A DNA stretch of 64,000 nt from Nectonema munidae (taxonomy: Eukaryota; Nematomorpha; Nectonematoida; Nectonematidae), in contig JAUIRK010000934.1 in assembly GCA_030549495.1 (NCBI GenBank), positions 645,001-709,000 on the forward strand, written 5' to 3'. Positions within the stretch are counted from its first letter, which is position 1. The number at the start of each line of letters is the position of its first letter. The notes below the pieces were generated by a model that had not been told where the DNA came from, did not search any database, and saw only the letters and a program-made list of their open reading frames with translations. Position numbers and translations under genes: made by a program. Positions 56,001 to 64,000 of this stretch are shown in pieces.

Positions 56001-59000
56001 ACGGATAAATTTATAATTAAATTAATTTTATTGGTAATAACCAGGGCAAACAAAAGTCAATAAAGTAAAAAAAACTTGTTTTTGCTTAAAATGGGATCTG
56101 AGTATGTTTATTAGTTTTAGCACCTCTTTGGCTTTCTGAAAATGATTTTTATTAAGTCAATAAAGCCAAAAAAAAGTTGATAAAGTCAAAAGTGTCATAC
56201 TTTAATTTTTAAAAAAAAACAAAAATTTTGTGAACTTATTTAAAAAAAATTTGTTATGGTGAGCTTATATTTATCAAATAAAATGTTTATTTCAATTTTT
56301 TGTTTATCAACCTTTTCTATTCTAAGTATGCTTAAAATTGCAAAATCGGACACATTGAAAATTAAAACTTTGGTTTCTAAATATTCCAATGAATTTGAAA
56401 TCTTGAACAAAAAGTTGTTTTGCAAATTATGCAAAGTGAATGTTAAACATGAAAAAGCGTTTTTTGTAGAAAGCCACCGAGCCAGCCAAAAACATCAGAA
56501 CCTGTTGGTTTCGATTTCCAGTAGTTCGTCCAGTAAAAATTTTACAAAATATTTTTTTGAAAGAGTTATTGTTTTGTTTTTGGAATCCAATATTCCTCTT
56601 CACAAACGCTCGCATCCGTCTATGCGCTTTTTTTGAAAGTATAGAGCAGGTGTCGGGAACCTATGGCTCGCGAGCCAGACATGGCTCTTTTGATGACTGC
56701 ATCTGGCTCTCAGATAAATCAGGTGGCATTGAGGATAAGAAGGGAGGTATTGTGATAATGCATATCCTTCTTGCCAATTCTACACTCTCTAAATTTCGTC
56801 ATCATTACGAATCACGATGACACAAATAAAGCTGATGATGATGCAGACTTTGCTTATTAATAAATAACTTCGATAAAACGATGTTGTTTAAAATAAATTC
56901 AGAGTCTTATTATACTATAAAATTATTGGTCTTCTTTTTCCATTTAGTTGTAATCAGTATTTAAAAATATATATGGCTCTCAGAGGATTAGATTTTAAAA
57001 TATGTGTTTTTTGGGCTCTTTTAGTCAAAAAGGTTCCCGACCCCTGGTATAGGGTATATAATTTACCTTCAGTATCAAACCGAATTTTATGATAATTGAT
57101 GAATGCCAGGTAAGCACTCATTTTTTTGTTAATACCTTAATTGGGTCAATTGTTCAACCTCAAAAAGCCTTTTGATAAGCTGTGAAGCTATCGATGAAAG
57201 CTTGAATAGTAGGATATTGAAGGGAATCATTGAATTTTTTTAAAGGATTTTGAAGTAGACAATAAAAATTTTGTTTTGCTTTTGACTGATGCGGCCTCAT
57301 ACAATATGAGCTGCGCAAATGATATGAAAAATAATTATGAGAGACTTTTTCATGTCATTTGCTACACAACTGTAGTATAAAAGTCAAAGCCTATTTTTTG
57401 TGAAGTGGACGATTTAATATCTTCAATAAAAGCTGCTACAATCAAAAATAAAAAAAGGATAAATCTTTTTAAGTCGATAGGATTTCCACCTTGTCCTGTC
57501 GTTACGCGACCTGGCTAAAAGCAGCATCTTACTACGCAAAGAACCTGTGTCAAGTCCGAGAAATTGTTAACAATTTCAAGAGTGATGGCGGTATTCTGGT
57601 TCAAAGGGCCAAAAATAGTGTCAATAATGCAAATTTGACTAAACAGCTTTTAATAATTGAACAAAACTATTTGAAACTGGCTCATATCGTCGAGAAATCG
57701 CAAAAATCCTATTTTTCAATTCAAGACGCTTGCAAAATCGTACAAGTATTAAGTTTTGAACAGGACGTTTGTGAAATTAACAAATATTTGAAAAAAGTGA
57801 TAATCCAAAAATCATGCGTTTAGAAAACTGTGTGAATTCTTACTTTTACACAAATGTCCATCTACAACTGCTTCAGTTGAACGTTCATTTTTAATGTTAA
57901 ACAAACTTTTATGTAAAGATCAAAACTTCGATCCAAAAAATAGCATTAAGTATATGTTGTTTTATTTCAATTCAAATGTTTGAACGTTTATTTTTATTCT
58001 TTAGTGCTAATATATTCAGTAATTAGTATGGAATAAAAATTTTTGTTTCTGATGATATATAAATTGGAATATTTTCAAAAAAAAATTTTAGGTAAAAAAT
58101 TTCAAGTTTTTAGGTTAAAAGTCAAAATTTCAAAAGGCAAAAAATCAAAAGTGTTTAGGTCAGAAATTGTTCGCCCTGGTAATAACAAAATGACATGTAC
58201 TATATAGAACTTATTATTGATTTCCTTTGCTATTATGATTTTTTGAACAAATAAAAGTATTTCATCCTTAGAACATATAACATACATTTACTTCGCTAGC
58301 TTATACCAATCTTATGGACTAGTAGGCCAGTAATATTATTTTACAATAGCCATCACCTTCAAAAAGAATGACCTTCAGAAGTTTGTCACCAAGTACAATC
58401 AAACATAACTCTAGTGCGCCTTTAAAAATAAAGCCTTTTTAATCACAATTCCCATTTCCTGTGTGAATACGAAATGAAATTATTTGTAGAGCGTAAAGGT
58501 GTATAAGCATAAAGCTGAACTAAATTCGCGATAAAAGGTGGCGATGAATAGGCGATCTATTTAATTAATATATCCTGCTATTTGAGGGAAATGCATTATA
58601 CGCGTTTAATATTTAGAAATAACATTTTCGACAGATATGCCCATTGAAGGAGAAGGTGAAAAAAGTTTATAGCCAATATAAAAATGGACACTTTATTAAT
58701 GATATTGCTAACTAGTTTCGCATATAAACTCCTTTTTCAAAGCAAATATATATAAATGATAAAATAGTGAAAGTGATTATATATATTGCTTTGAAAAAGA
58801 AGTTTATACTCCGAAACTAGTAGCAATATCACTAATAAAATGTTTTTCATTTTTTACATTTGATGAAAAATGCCAACGATATATCGAAGTATTAACCGAA
58901 AGAAGTTGAAACTGACTTTAATTAGTGGATTTTAGTAGGAAAACAGAAACATTTCTGCATATTATAAAGTAAAAACATCACATTTGTTTTTTATAATATT

Positions 59001-61836
59001 TTATATCTATATATTTGTCAACTAAGCGATTTGATTGTATTTTGTATTTTATTAAACAAAAGATTAGCATAACATTTACGAGATGAACAGAGAATCGATC
59101 TGTGTGCTTCAAAAGATAAATAAGAAACAAATTTTTTCGATAATGATTTACTCATATACAAAATAATGAATAAGTTTACCTTCTCAGTTTTTAGTAAAAC
59201 AAATTATGAACGATTTTGTGATTTAGTTTGCTAATAAAAAATTAATTTAATTTCTTTCATTTACCTTCAGGGATAATGAAATTGTAAAAGACGGCCCCTT
59301 GGCCTTAAGTCCCTCAAGGTAAGAAAAGCTTATACTTACACATCAAGAAGCAAAAAATGTCAGCAACAAAAACAACTGGTTAAAAGCGTAAAGTGTTTTA
59401 CGGATTTTTTAAATTCAAAGCGTTTTTAGCATAAAATAAGGTGGCGCGAGAGGTGTTGTAACGGGTGAACTTTAATACAGGTCAGTTGTCGGGGATTACA
59501 TAACTGGATCAGATATAGAGGTGGCGCTCTTATAATGGTGACGCTTTTAGCAGTGTATTAACAAGGTACAATCCGGTTACCTTATTGGCTTCTTACGGAC
59601 TCTCATTTGGACAGATTAGACTCTAACATTCAATATACAGTCAAACCTAATTTAATGAAGTCTGATGTATCAAACCTCCTGACCACAAGCCTGACAAACC
59701 AATGAAATCAAGGATGGTTTATGCGTACCAAGCTCCAGTGCTAAAGAGATCAAGAAGCCAGGTTGGGAAGTCGGAGTTAGAGATAGATTTTAAACGGTTA
59801 TTAGCAAGGTTGGATCAAATACAAATGTGATGTAATTGTATTATCTAAAATGTAATGATAAATACAACATTATGACGTATCATATCCTACATGACTTTAT
59901 ATCAATAAAAGCCACTCAAAATTCATTCCGAAGAATTTCCGTTTATCAATAAAGCTGAGCTATAATTATTGTGTACATTGAATTGATTGAAATGTTTTCA
60001 TATGTTAAATTGATACGCCGAACTATAACATGTGTATAAGCATCTTAGTTTATGAAAAAAGTATTTGTAATCCAAATTATAAAATATATCTGTATTTTTC
60101 GTTTTGATGGTGGAAGTATTTGTAGGATATCAAAAATATAATGAGTAGTTTTTTTTTTAGTTTGTTGGCTTTGATTGAAGTTGGTTAGTACATTATAAAC
60201 ACATACAAACACACACACACCATGAGAATAAAATATCGACTGATCTATCACTTTCATACATCAGTAAGATGTTCGATGTATCAATAAAATTTATCACTTC
60301 CGATACGATTAACAAACATTTTTGACAGAGGAAAACTTTTGATAAAATCTTTAAATTTAAATCTTTGTTAACGTTTTATTTCTTTATATGGAATAATGGA
60401 GTTTGCAACGTCGAAAAAAGATCAGCATAAACTTATTTATGATGGGTGTCTACGTGTTTCAGAAAAACCTCGCAAATTATTCTTCTTTTCTTTGGACAAA
60501 AAAATCAAATCTTATTGTGAATGATTCTTCTGAACGAATGGTTAAACTAGCTAATAATTTTAACAATAAAATTACAAACAAAAAATATTTGCTTTTACAA
60601 ACTATAGAATTACATCGCAAAAAACCCAAATGCAAAAAAGTCAAATTAAGGTGAAAGATTGGCATGTTAATTGTTAATTTTCATTGTTTTTTAGATAAAA
60701 TAAAAACTTAATTAATGTTTATATAACAATATATAATTTTATAAAATATGTTAGTAAGTTTTACATCTTAATTTTTAGTTATGCAAAGACTTTGGGTCTA
60801 ATGAGCAATTTCTTAACTAATATAAAAACTTTGAAAATAATATTATTTTATATATTAGAACAAAATTAAAACATATGCGAATAAAAAAGAGAAAAAAAAA
60901 CAATTTTCACATTAATTTTGGAACGGTCTACTGCACCTAGATCTGCTCTATTTGAAATCAAAATGTGGAATATGTAATAGAACTGAGCAAGAGGTGCCAC
61001 GTACTAACAATCACACTTAAGGCTGGAACCGGAGATTACAATCCTTGTGTTCAGGGTGGCATCCTTCTTTTTGAAAGTTTATTGACATTAAGAAAGAACA
61101 ATCAATAAACCGAATAGAAATTCTTCAGATTAAAGGTGGACAATTACATCCAACCCAAAAACGTCAATATGTTGATTGACATGCTAAAATTTTGGTAATT
61201 ATAAAGGATCACCTAATCGTGATCATTTACATTACTTGCAGGACATTACACACAATTTGGCTTTTAAACAAGAAAACGAGTGGTGAAACATACATGGTTA
61301 TGGATGCACTGGTGCTTCATTATTAAAAATAAGTGAAAAAATAAGAACAGGAACAAACGATCATATGAAGATGTTTTCTATTTTATTTCAATCCAAAACA
61401 TTTCCTATATAATGCAAGGTAGCGAATTTGGGGTGAAATATCGGACTCCGAATTATAAATCGTGCTTCGATTCCAAATGCTTACAAAAATTGGCCTTCGA
61501 CTGCAAATATTCAAAATTTAAAATATTTAAGCGTAACTCTAAGTTCAGGTTTTGACTAAAGAAGACATTAGAATGTATTGACAGGGGAAACAGCACATGA
61601 AAATGATCATGCATTAAAAATTCGAAAAGAAATAGAATATAACAAGGTAGATATATCTTGCTATGTATTTTTACCTTTCCAAGGGGGAACTTCTTTAAAT
61701 ATTCACTGGATTTATTTGTTTTGCCAAGGACAAAATTCGGTGCGTCACTAAAAACTTCCACATTTTGGTTGGAACTGAATTTGATAGCAATTAAAGTTTT
61801 CAAGCAATTGGAATCTTGAGTGTGAGCATACAGGAT
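43875..61836 (-). CDS. EEF1G: Elongation factor 1-gamma, multi-exon gene (first exon not found)
   Basis: eEF1G is the GST-like structural subunit of the eEF1B complex, which recharges eEF1A with GTP in translation (cytosol). Six exons joined in phase give 408 residues and a stop: 61836-61675, 55406-55343, 55289-55071, 53198-52695, 50829-50705 and 44027-43875 (162+64+219+504+125+153 nt). Every internal junction has AG/GT ends, and phases 0, 1, 1, 1, 0 match across the joins. Domains: GST-N in exons 1-2, GST-C in exons 3-4, a Lys/Glu-rich linker in exon 4, and the conserved EF1G C-terminal domain in exons 4-6. Animal proteins are about 430-440 residues, so little more than a start codon and the normal linker length is missing. 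An upstream exon must supply the ATG, because the frame before 61836 is closed. Introns range from 53 bp to 6.7 kb and hold transposons. Confidence 0.9.
44915..45137. mobile_element. hAT-type MITE nested in the pogo element
   Basis: The left arm agatgtatcggatgtg and the right arm atatccgatacatcact are inverse repeats. The flanking octamer attaagta is duplicated at 44907-44914 and 45138-45145. The 223-bp body is rich in atccgcggat-type motifs and has no coding capacity. The 8-bp duplication is the hAT signature. Confidence 0.85.
45412..46843 (+). pseudogene. pogo/Tigger transposase lacking its first catalytic Asp
   Basis: 45412-45654: first HTH ([20 protein letters not shown], then [17 protein letters not shown]). 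45651-45860: second HTH ([31 protein letters not shown]), reached by a frameshift. The protein then jumps at about 45860 from ITFK to [20 protein letters not shown], so roughly 65-70 residues with the DETG first-Asp motif are deleted. 45917-46843 keeps [16 protein letters not shown] (second Asp), [19 protein letters not shown] (third Asp) and an acidic tail. Not functional. Confidence 0.88.
47242..48050. other. EEF1G intron, AT-rich, no feature seen
   Basis: A/T-rich intron sequence. A GC-richer spot, agtggggggagataaccc, lies at about 47747. Confidence 0.4.
48054..49400 (-). pseudogene. Third piggyBac transposase remnant, in the EEF1G intron
   Basis: In the element's own direction: an acidic N-terminal piece (49361-49116), YQGKGS...[19 protein letters not shown] (48923-48657, around the second catalytic block), then [18 protein letters not shown] (third-Asp region) and a C-terminal [17 protein letters not shown] zinc-binding end (48581-48054). 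Breaks between the frames and a short duplication (about 48586-48625, ctatcacatgtccattatca twice) show decay. It lies on the same strand as EEF1G. Confidence 0.7.
50139..50372 (-). other. Unassigned 77-codon frame in EEF1G intron
   Basis: Encodes [20 protein letters not shown] and [18 protein letters not shown]. It is less AT-rich than its flanks, and I did not recognise the family. Probably a transposon scrap. Splice sites compatible with EEF1G were not needed here, because the flanking exons join in phase without it. Confidence 0.2.
50705..50829 (-). CDS. EEF1G: EEF1G exon (EF1G domain, middle)
   Basis: After acceptor cttcactttag: [20 protein letters not shown] and [18 protein letters not shown], then donor GTTACA. 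The donor is not the consensus GTRAGT but fits phase 0 with the last exon. Confidence 0.9.
50830..52694 (-). other. EEF1G intron with a MITE and otherwise no feature
   Basis: Apart from the 52217-52465 element I see only AT-rich intron sequence. Confidence 0.5.
52217..52465. mobile_element. Small hAT-type MITE
   Basis: Ends cagggccgtagccaggg and (inverted) tcggcccgtagccagaga. The flanking octamers atcatatt (52209-52216) and atcatatc (52466-52473) differ at one base. About 249 bp, non-coding. The end sequence is of the same general type as that starting at 63958. Confidence 0.75.
52695..53198 (-). CDS. EEF1G: EEF1G exon (GST-C end, charged linker, start of EF1G domain)
   Basis: Starts [13 protein letters not shown] after acceptor tgtttttag, includes [19 protein letters not shown], a [15 protein letters not shown] linker, then [17 protein letters not shown] and [17 protein letters not shown], ending at donor GTAACA. 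A - strand frame runs through the donor into the intron, but the splice junction is supported by the next exon. Confidence 0.9.
53199..55070 (-). other. EEF1G intron, no feature seen
   Basis: 1.9 kb of AT-rich sequence without recognisable element ends or frames. Short coding-looking scraps around 53700-54110 could not be assigned. Confidence 0.45.
55071..55289 (-). CDS. EEF1G: EEF1G exon (GST C-terminal helices)
   Basis: Acceptor gcttttctag, then [20 protein letters not shown] and [14 protein letters not shown], ending [12 protein letters not shown] and one base at donor GTAACC. The 53-bp intron to the 55343 exon is the smallest of the gene. Confidence 0.88.
55343..55406 (-). CDS. EEF1G: EEF1G exon (64 bp, end of GST N-terminal fold)
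   Basis: Acceptor ttttcctag, then [20 protein letters not shown], the counterpart of the conserved VPAFE...FESNAI block. It ends after one base of a codon at a GTAAAA donor. The codon is completed by TG of the next exon (Leu). Confidence 0.85.
56256..56636 (+). pseudogene. hAT transposase N-terminus with BED-like zinc finger, interrupted
   Basis: [20 protein letters not shown] leads to [20 protein letters not shown] and RASQKHQN. This is a C-x2-C ... H-x4/5-H zinc finger as in CGGBP1-type hAT proteins. The frame is cut at 56636 by the MITE inserted at 56647, with its target duplication at 56639-56646. Confidence 0.75.
56647..57046 (+). mobile_element. hAT-type (Charlie-like) MITE, copy 2, nested
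   Basis: Begins caggtgtcgggaacctatg and ends with tttagtcaaaaaggttcccg followed by acccctg. The flanks gtatagag (56639-56646) and gtataggg (57047-57054) form an 8-bp duplication with one change. It is nearly identical to the inverted copy at 33255-33639, and a shared frame ([20 protein letters not shown]) is open in both. Confidence 0.9.
57150..57983 (+). pseudogene. hAT transposase core and dimerisation end
   Basis: 57491-57823 encodes [20 protein letters not shown] and a long helical region. Just upstream, in other frames, PPCPVVTR-type residues lead into it. 57834-57983 encodes [19 protein letters not shown] and [14 protein letters not shown]-stop, the conserved hAT dimerisation region, after a frameshift. 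57150-57490 holds more coding in several frames with stops. Confidence 0.75.
58691..58841. repeat. Large palindrome, arms about 65 bp, 21-bp loop
   Basis: The arm 58691-58755 (attaatgatattgctaacta ... ctttttcaaagcaaatatat) recurs as reverse complement at 58777-58841 (ttgctttgaaaaagaagttt ... actagtagcaatatcactaa) with a few differences. It could be a foldback MITE or the end of a retroelement, and its RNA would form a long hairpin in the EEF1G intron. Confidence 0.85.
59430..59720. other. pogo-like terminal sequence scraps
   Basis: acagtcaaacctaatttaat at 59639 and ggtggcgctcttataatggt at 59520 resemble decayed Tigger-type ends. No paired ends or transposase were found. Confidence 0.25.
60396..60655 (+). 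pseudogene. Possible FLYWCH-type finger fragment
   Basis: From ATG 60396: [20 protein letters not shown], which resembles the beginning of a FLYWCH finger. Stop at 60522-60524. An overlapping frame to 60654 ends [13 protein letters not shown]. Probably a scrap of a MULE-type element. Confidence 0.3.
61675..61836 (-). CDS. EEF1G: EEF1G exon (GST N-terminal half)
   Basis: Acceptor ttattcttatag precedes [20 protein letters not shown] and [17 protein letters not shown]. The exon ends [12 protein letters not shown] at a GTAAAA donor (61674). This matches the start of the GST-like domain. Phase 0 at both ends. Confidence 0.85.
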
Positions 61837-62904
61837 CTATAAGAATAAGTAAAAAAACTTTACAATGTACAAAGCATGGAAGGATGAAAAAAAATCATGA
61901 CTGAAAAAATAAAGATGTGCACGCACACTAAAATAAATAATTAAATTTTCGCCGACAGTCTCGGCTTTTTCAAATATATGCGGGAGGAAACGAAGTAGGT
62001 TGAGCAAAGAGTGATGGAGAAAACGATGTAGCTTGGGCAAAGAGCCGATATATATAGATATTTTTTAATAAATTTGGTTTTGATAGGAGACATAAGGGCC
62101 TAGAAAAAGGAATCCATTTCTTAAAAGATTTACCCCAAAGTAAGGAAATTTACGTTTGGTGGGGAAGAGGAACTTAGCCGTCTTTTGTGTTCTGAAGTGT
62201 TAGCATCAACTTTTCTAAAGTGAAGCTTGGACTATAGTTTAGCAAACAAAACTATTGACTATTTAAAACTTCAAGCTGAACGATTGTACAAACCAAGGTT
62301 TGATAACACAGGAATCTTTTTGCTAATTATTAAGTGTGGTTTGAAAGCCTTCTATAAAGTTGACAAAAAATATCCGTTGTGAAAAAGTCTCACAAGATAG
62401 GAGAACAGTTGATATTACTTTGTTGCAAAGATATATTGAATGTGCTAAGAAATTCTGAACTGGTAAAGTTGAAGCATATCTTACTGTCAAAGGATCCATT
62501 TAGAAGGTGCTTTTATTGATTCGAATTTCGATTTGCAACTTTTTTGCAATTCAGCTTGGTGAAGGATGGATACTGCAAACTTAGCTCAGCTTTGCGTTTA
62601 CGTACAATATGTATGACAAGTACCTGGTAGACAATTTTTATTTTGCGAAACACCTAGCAATCAAACCACTGAAAGTGAAATATTTGAACCTTGCTCTGCG
62701 AGGAAAAGAAATCACAGTAGGAAATTTACAGCTTTTGATTTTTAAAAACATTTTTGTGAAAAACTAACATATACACTAAAAACAGAAATATAACTGAAGC
62801 TACGCATAATTTCTTTCAATTTTTTAAATGAATTAAAAAATTGGTTTATTGAAAAATGAAAACTTTATTTTCTTTTCTTATGTTGATTTAACGATTTGTT
62901 TATT
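61837..62904. other. Upstream of the first EEF1G exon found; no gene seen
   Basis: The EEF1G start exon and promoter should lie here or beyond. I tested short ATG-plus-GT combinations by eye, and none gives phase 0 with the exon at 61836. Less AT-rich spots at about 61940-62030 could be 5'UTR. Confidence 0.35.
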
Positions 62905-62982
62905 TGTCTGAAGAAGACAAGAGTGGTCGAAAATTAATAAAGTTTTCAACTTGTTTGAATAAAAGTTTTACTATTTTTTATT
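62905..62982 (+). repeat. Dispersed repeat with CTGAAGA-hairpin-GAAA core
   Basis: tgtctgaagaagacaagagt followed by ggtcgaaaat and, after ttcaac, gaataaaagttttact. It matches 28683-28755 inverted. The CTGANGA ... hairpin ... GAAA order is reminiscent of a degenerate hammerhead core. Confidence 0.55.
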
Positions 62983-63039
62983 TATTTTTTATTCATGACG
63001 TCTCAGCAATACTTTCTTTACATTTATTCTATAGTATTC

Positions 63040-63517
63040 AATCTTTTGATTGCACTATTAAAAAATAAAATATCATTAAATGTTTTAAATGTGTTCTTCT
63101 TTCATTAAATATAAATCGAGCTAGGCTGAAGTTCCTTTCACTTGTGGCATTATGCAAAGTGACTTCTGACATCTGATGGAAAAAAAGGAAAAGTACCAGT
63201 GTGAGATTTCCACCAATCAAGAACGTCAATACAAGTTGATGGAAAAAGCGATAAATTAAGATATTTTTCTATTTCTTCTGATTCAACTTCTTCCCATCAT
63301 CGTTAAATTCATCAACTTTAATTCTTTTTGTAGGATTTTGATTGTTCTATTTTGACTTTCAAGCCTTTTCTTGACAATATATGCAATTACACACTCACGC
63401 AACTTACAATTATGTTACCCGCAACATAAAATTTATTGCCCGTGACCGCCGACCTTTCTTTTGGAATGCGGGTACCCATGGGTACTCGTATGACCGCGCG
63501 GATATACCCGCCCACTG
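63040..63517 (-). mobile_element. hAT remnant: C-terminal transposase plus one end
   Basis: On the - strand, DVLDWWKSHTGTFPFFPSDV (about 63215-63160) and then, after a frameshift, NATSERNFSLARFIFNERRT (about 63150-63090). These are the conserved C-terminal blocks of Ac/hobo-type hAT transposases. A hAT-like end, cagtgggcgggtatatccg (- strand), starts at 63517. The 5' coding part is missing, so the copy is internally deleted. Confidence 0.6.
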
Positions 63518-63957
63518 CAAGACTCTAATGTAGACCTGTTCAAAGTCTGTTCCGAGTCAGTTCGTTCCTCATAATATCAAGACTAATTAATGGTAGGTTT
63601 AAACCAGACCGAACAGATCTATATCTACGTCAGGGGCGCACATTCGGGGGGCGAATTTTCTATAAATGCCAAGCTGCTCTGAAATCCCTATCGAACATAT
63701 TTTACAGACGATGCGTGAGAATAATAATAATCCATTGCTTCAATATGCACACAATAAGTAAGCAATGTTTATCACAGTGTCTCCTCTTTGGTATTTTTGA
63801 GCAAACACGTTGATGATCCACTAGATTTTCTCATCTTCTGTCACAGTGATTCTATTTCTCTTTCTCTCTCCTCTGTTTTTCTCTTCCGCTTTCTCTGCTA
63901 AAACTCAATCATCACTCAAGCTCTCTTCTTTCATTCAAGCCCTAAAAATATGCTCTC

Positions 63958-64000
63958 CAGTGACGTAGCTAGGCTGGGGCATGAGGGGCCGTACCCACAC
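63958..64000 (+). mobile_element. Start of a hAT-type element, cut by the window edge
   Basis: cagtgacgtagctaggctgg followed by ggcatgagggg has the form of a hAT terminal repeat and resembles the 52217 MITE end. The rest lies outside the window. Confidence 0.5.

Larger units (their letters stand above)
56042..58178 (+). mobile_element. hAT element with perfect 8-bp duplication, in EEF1G intron
   Basis: Starts cagggcaaacaaaagtcaat and ends with the inverse, aattgttcgccctg. It is flanked by gtaataac at 56034-56041 and 58179-58186. 2137 bp including the nested MITE at 56647-57046, so about 1.7 kb originally. It encodes a broken hAT transposase of the type related to CGGBP1-like proteins. Subterminal agtcaataaag motifs recur on both sides. 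Antisense to EEF1G. Confidence 0.92.

Noticed and set aside
58347-58400. Minus-strand GAAG/GTC... encoding [11 protein letters not shown], looked like the EEF1G exon with VPAFEGDDGFC
   Set aside because: No donor in phase and a stop follows. The 55343-55406 exon fits the protein, both splice sites and the phase exactly, so this is chance similarity.
59271-59318. 48-bp exon-like segment with tttaccttcag acceptor and GTAAGA donor on the + strand
   Set aside because: Isolated, no neighbouring exons on that strand, and inside an EEF1G intron. On the - strand it also reads as exon-like but does not fit EEF1G.

Overview
The window is strongly AT-rich eukaryotic DNA, by eye about 70 % A+T or more, and it is almost certainly from an invertebrate animal. 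Spliceosomal GT-AG introns, AATAAA poly(A) signals and animal-type genes (SEPSECS, DNAJC3, ATG10, EEF1G) are all present. The transposon set also fits an invertebrate: a CR1-like LINE, tRNA-derived SINEs, pogo/Tigger, piggyBac, hAT and MULE-like elements. I cannot name the species. A cnidarian, a myxozoan or another AT-rich or parasitic invertebrate would fit.

Layout. 1-24.6 kb has no convincing complete host gene. It holds a 5'-truncated CR1-like LINE (6.6-9.4 kb), tandem and inverted repeats (10.6-11.8 kb), two SINE insertions with clear target duplications (12.9 and 18.4 kb) and a third SINE-like piece (20.2 kb). It also holds a broken PHD-OTU-MULE transposon (15.0-17.1 kb) and a broken piggyBac (about 21-24.4 kb). 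24.7-28.3 kb is a compact cluster of three intronless genes on the + strand: SEPSECS (selenocysteine-tRNA synthesis), DNAJC3/P58IPK (ER co-chaperone) and ATG10 (autophagy E2-like enzyme). The gaps are only 50 and 80 bp, and an AATAAA overlaps each of the first two stop codons, so the cluster looks like an operon. 29.1-31.7 kb carries two tandem arrays with units of about 150 and 140 bp. 32-43.7 kb is a graveyard of hAT, FLYWCH/MULE, piggyBac, LINE and pogo copies. It ends in a well-delimited pogo element at 41831-43706.

43.9-61.8 kb is one host gene on the - strand, EEF1G (translation elongation factor 1 gamma). I rebuilt it from six coding exons with consistent GT-AG sites and reading phase: 61836-61675, 55406-55343, 55289-55071, 53198-52695, 50829-50705 and 44027-43875. 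Its start-codon exon was not found. Its introns are loaded with transposons: a 3.2 kb pogo element with a hAT-type MITE nested inside it, a piggyBac remnant, a small hAT-type MITE, and a 2.1 kb hAT element that itself carries a 400 bp MITE. The last 2 kb holds a hAT remnant and the start of another hAT-type end.

The main contrasts are an intronless, operon-like housekeeping cluster about 15 kb from a housekeeping gene stretched over 18 kb by transposons, and layered insertions whose target duplications allow relative dating. No transposase or reverse transcriptase reading frame here appears intact.
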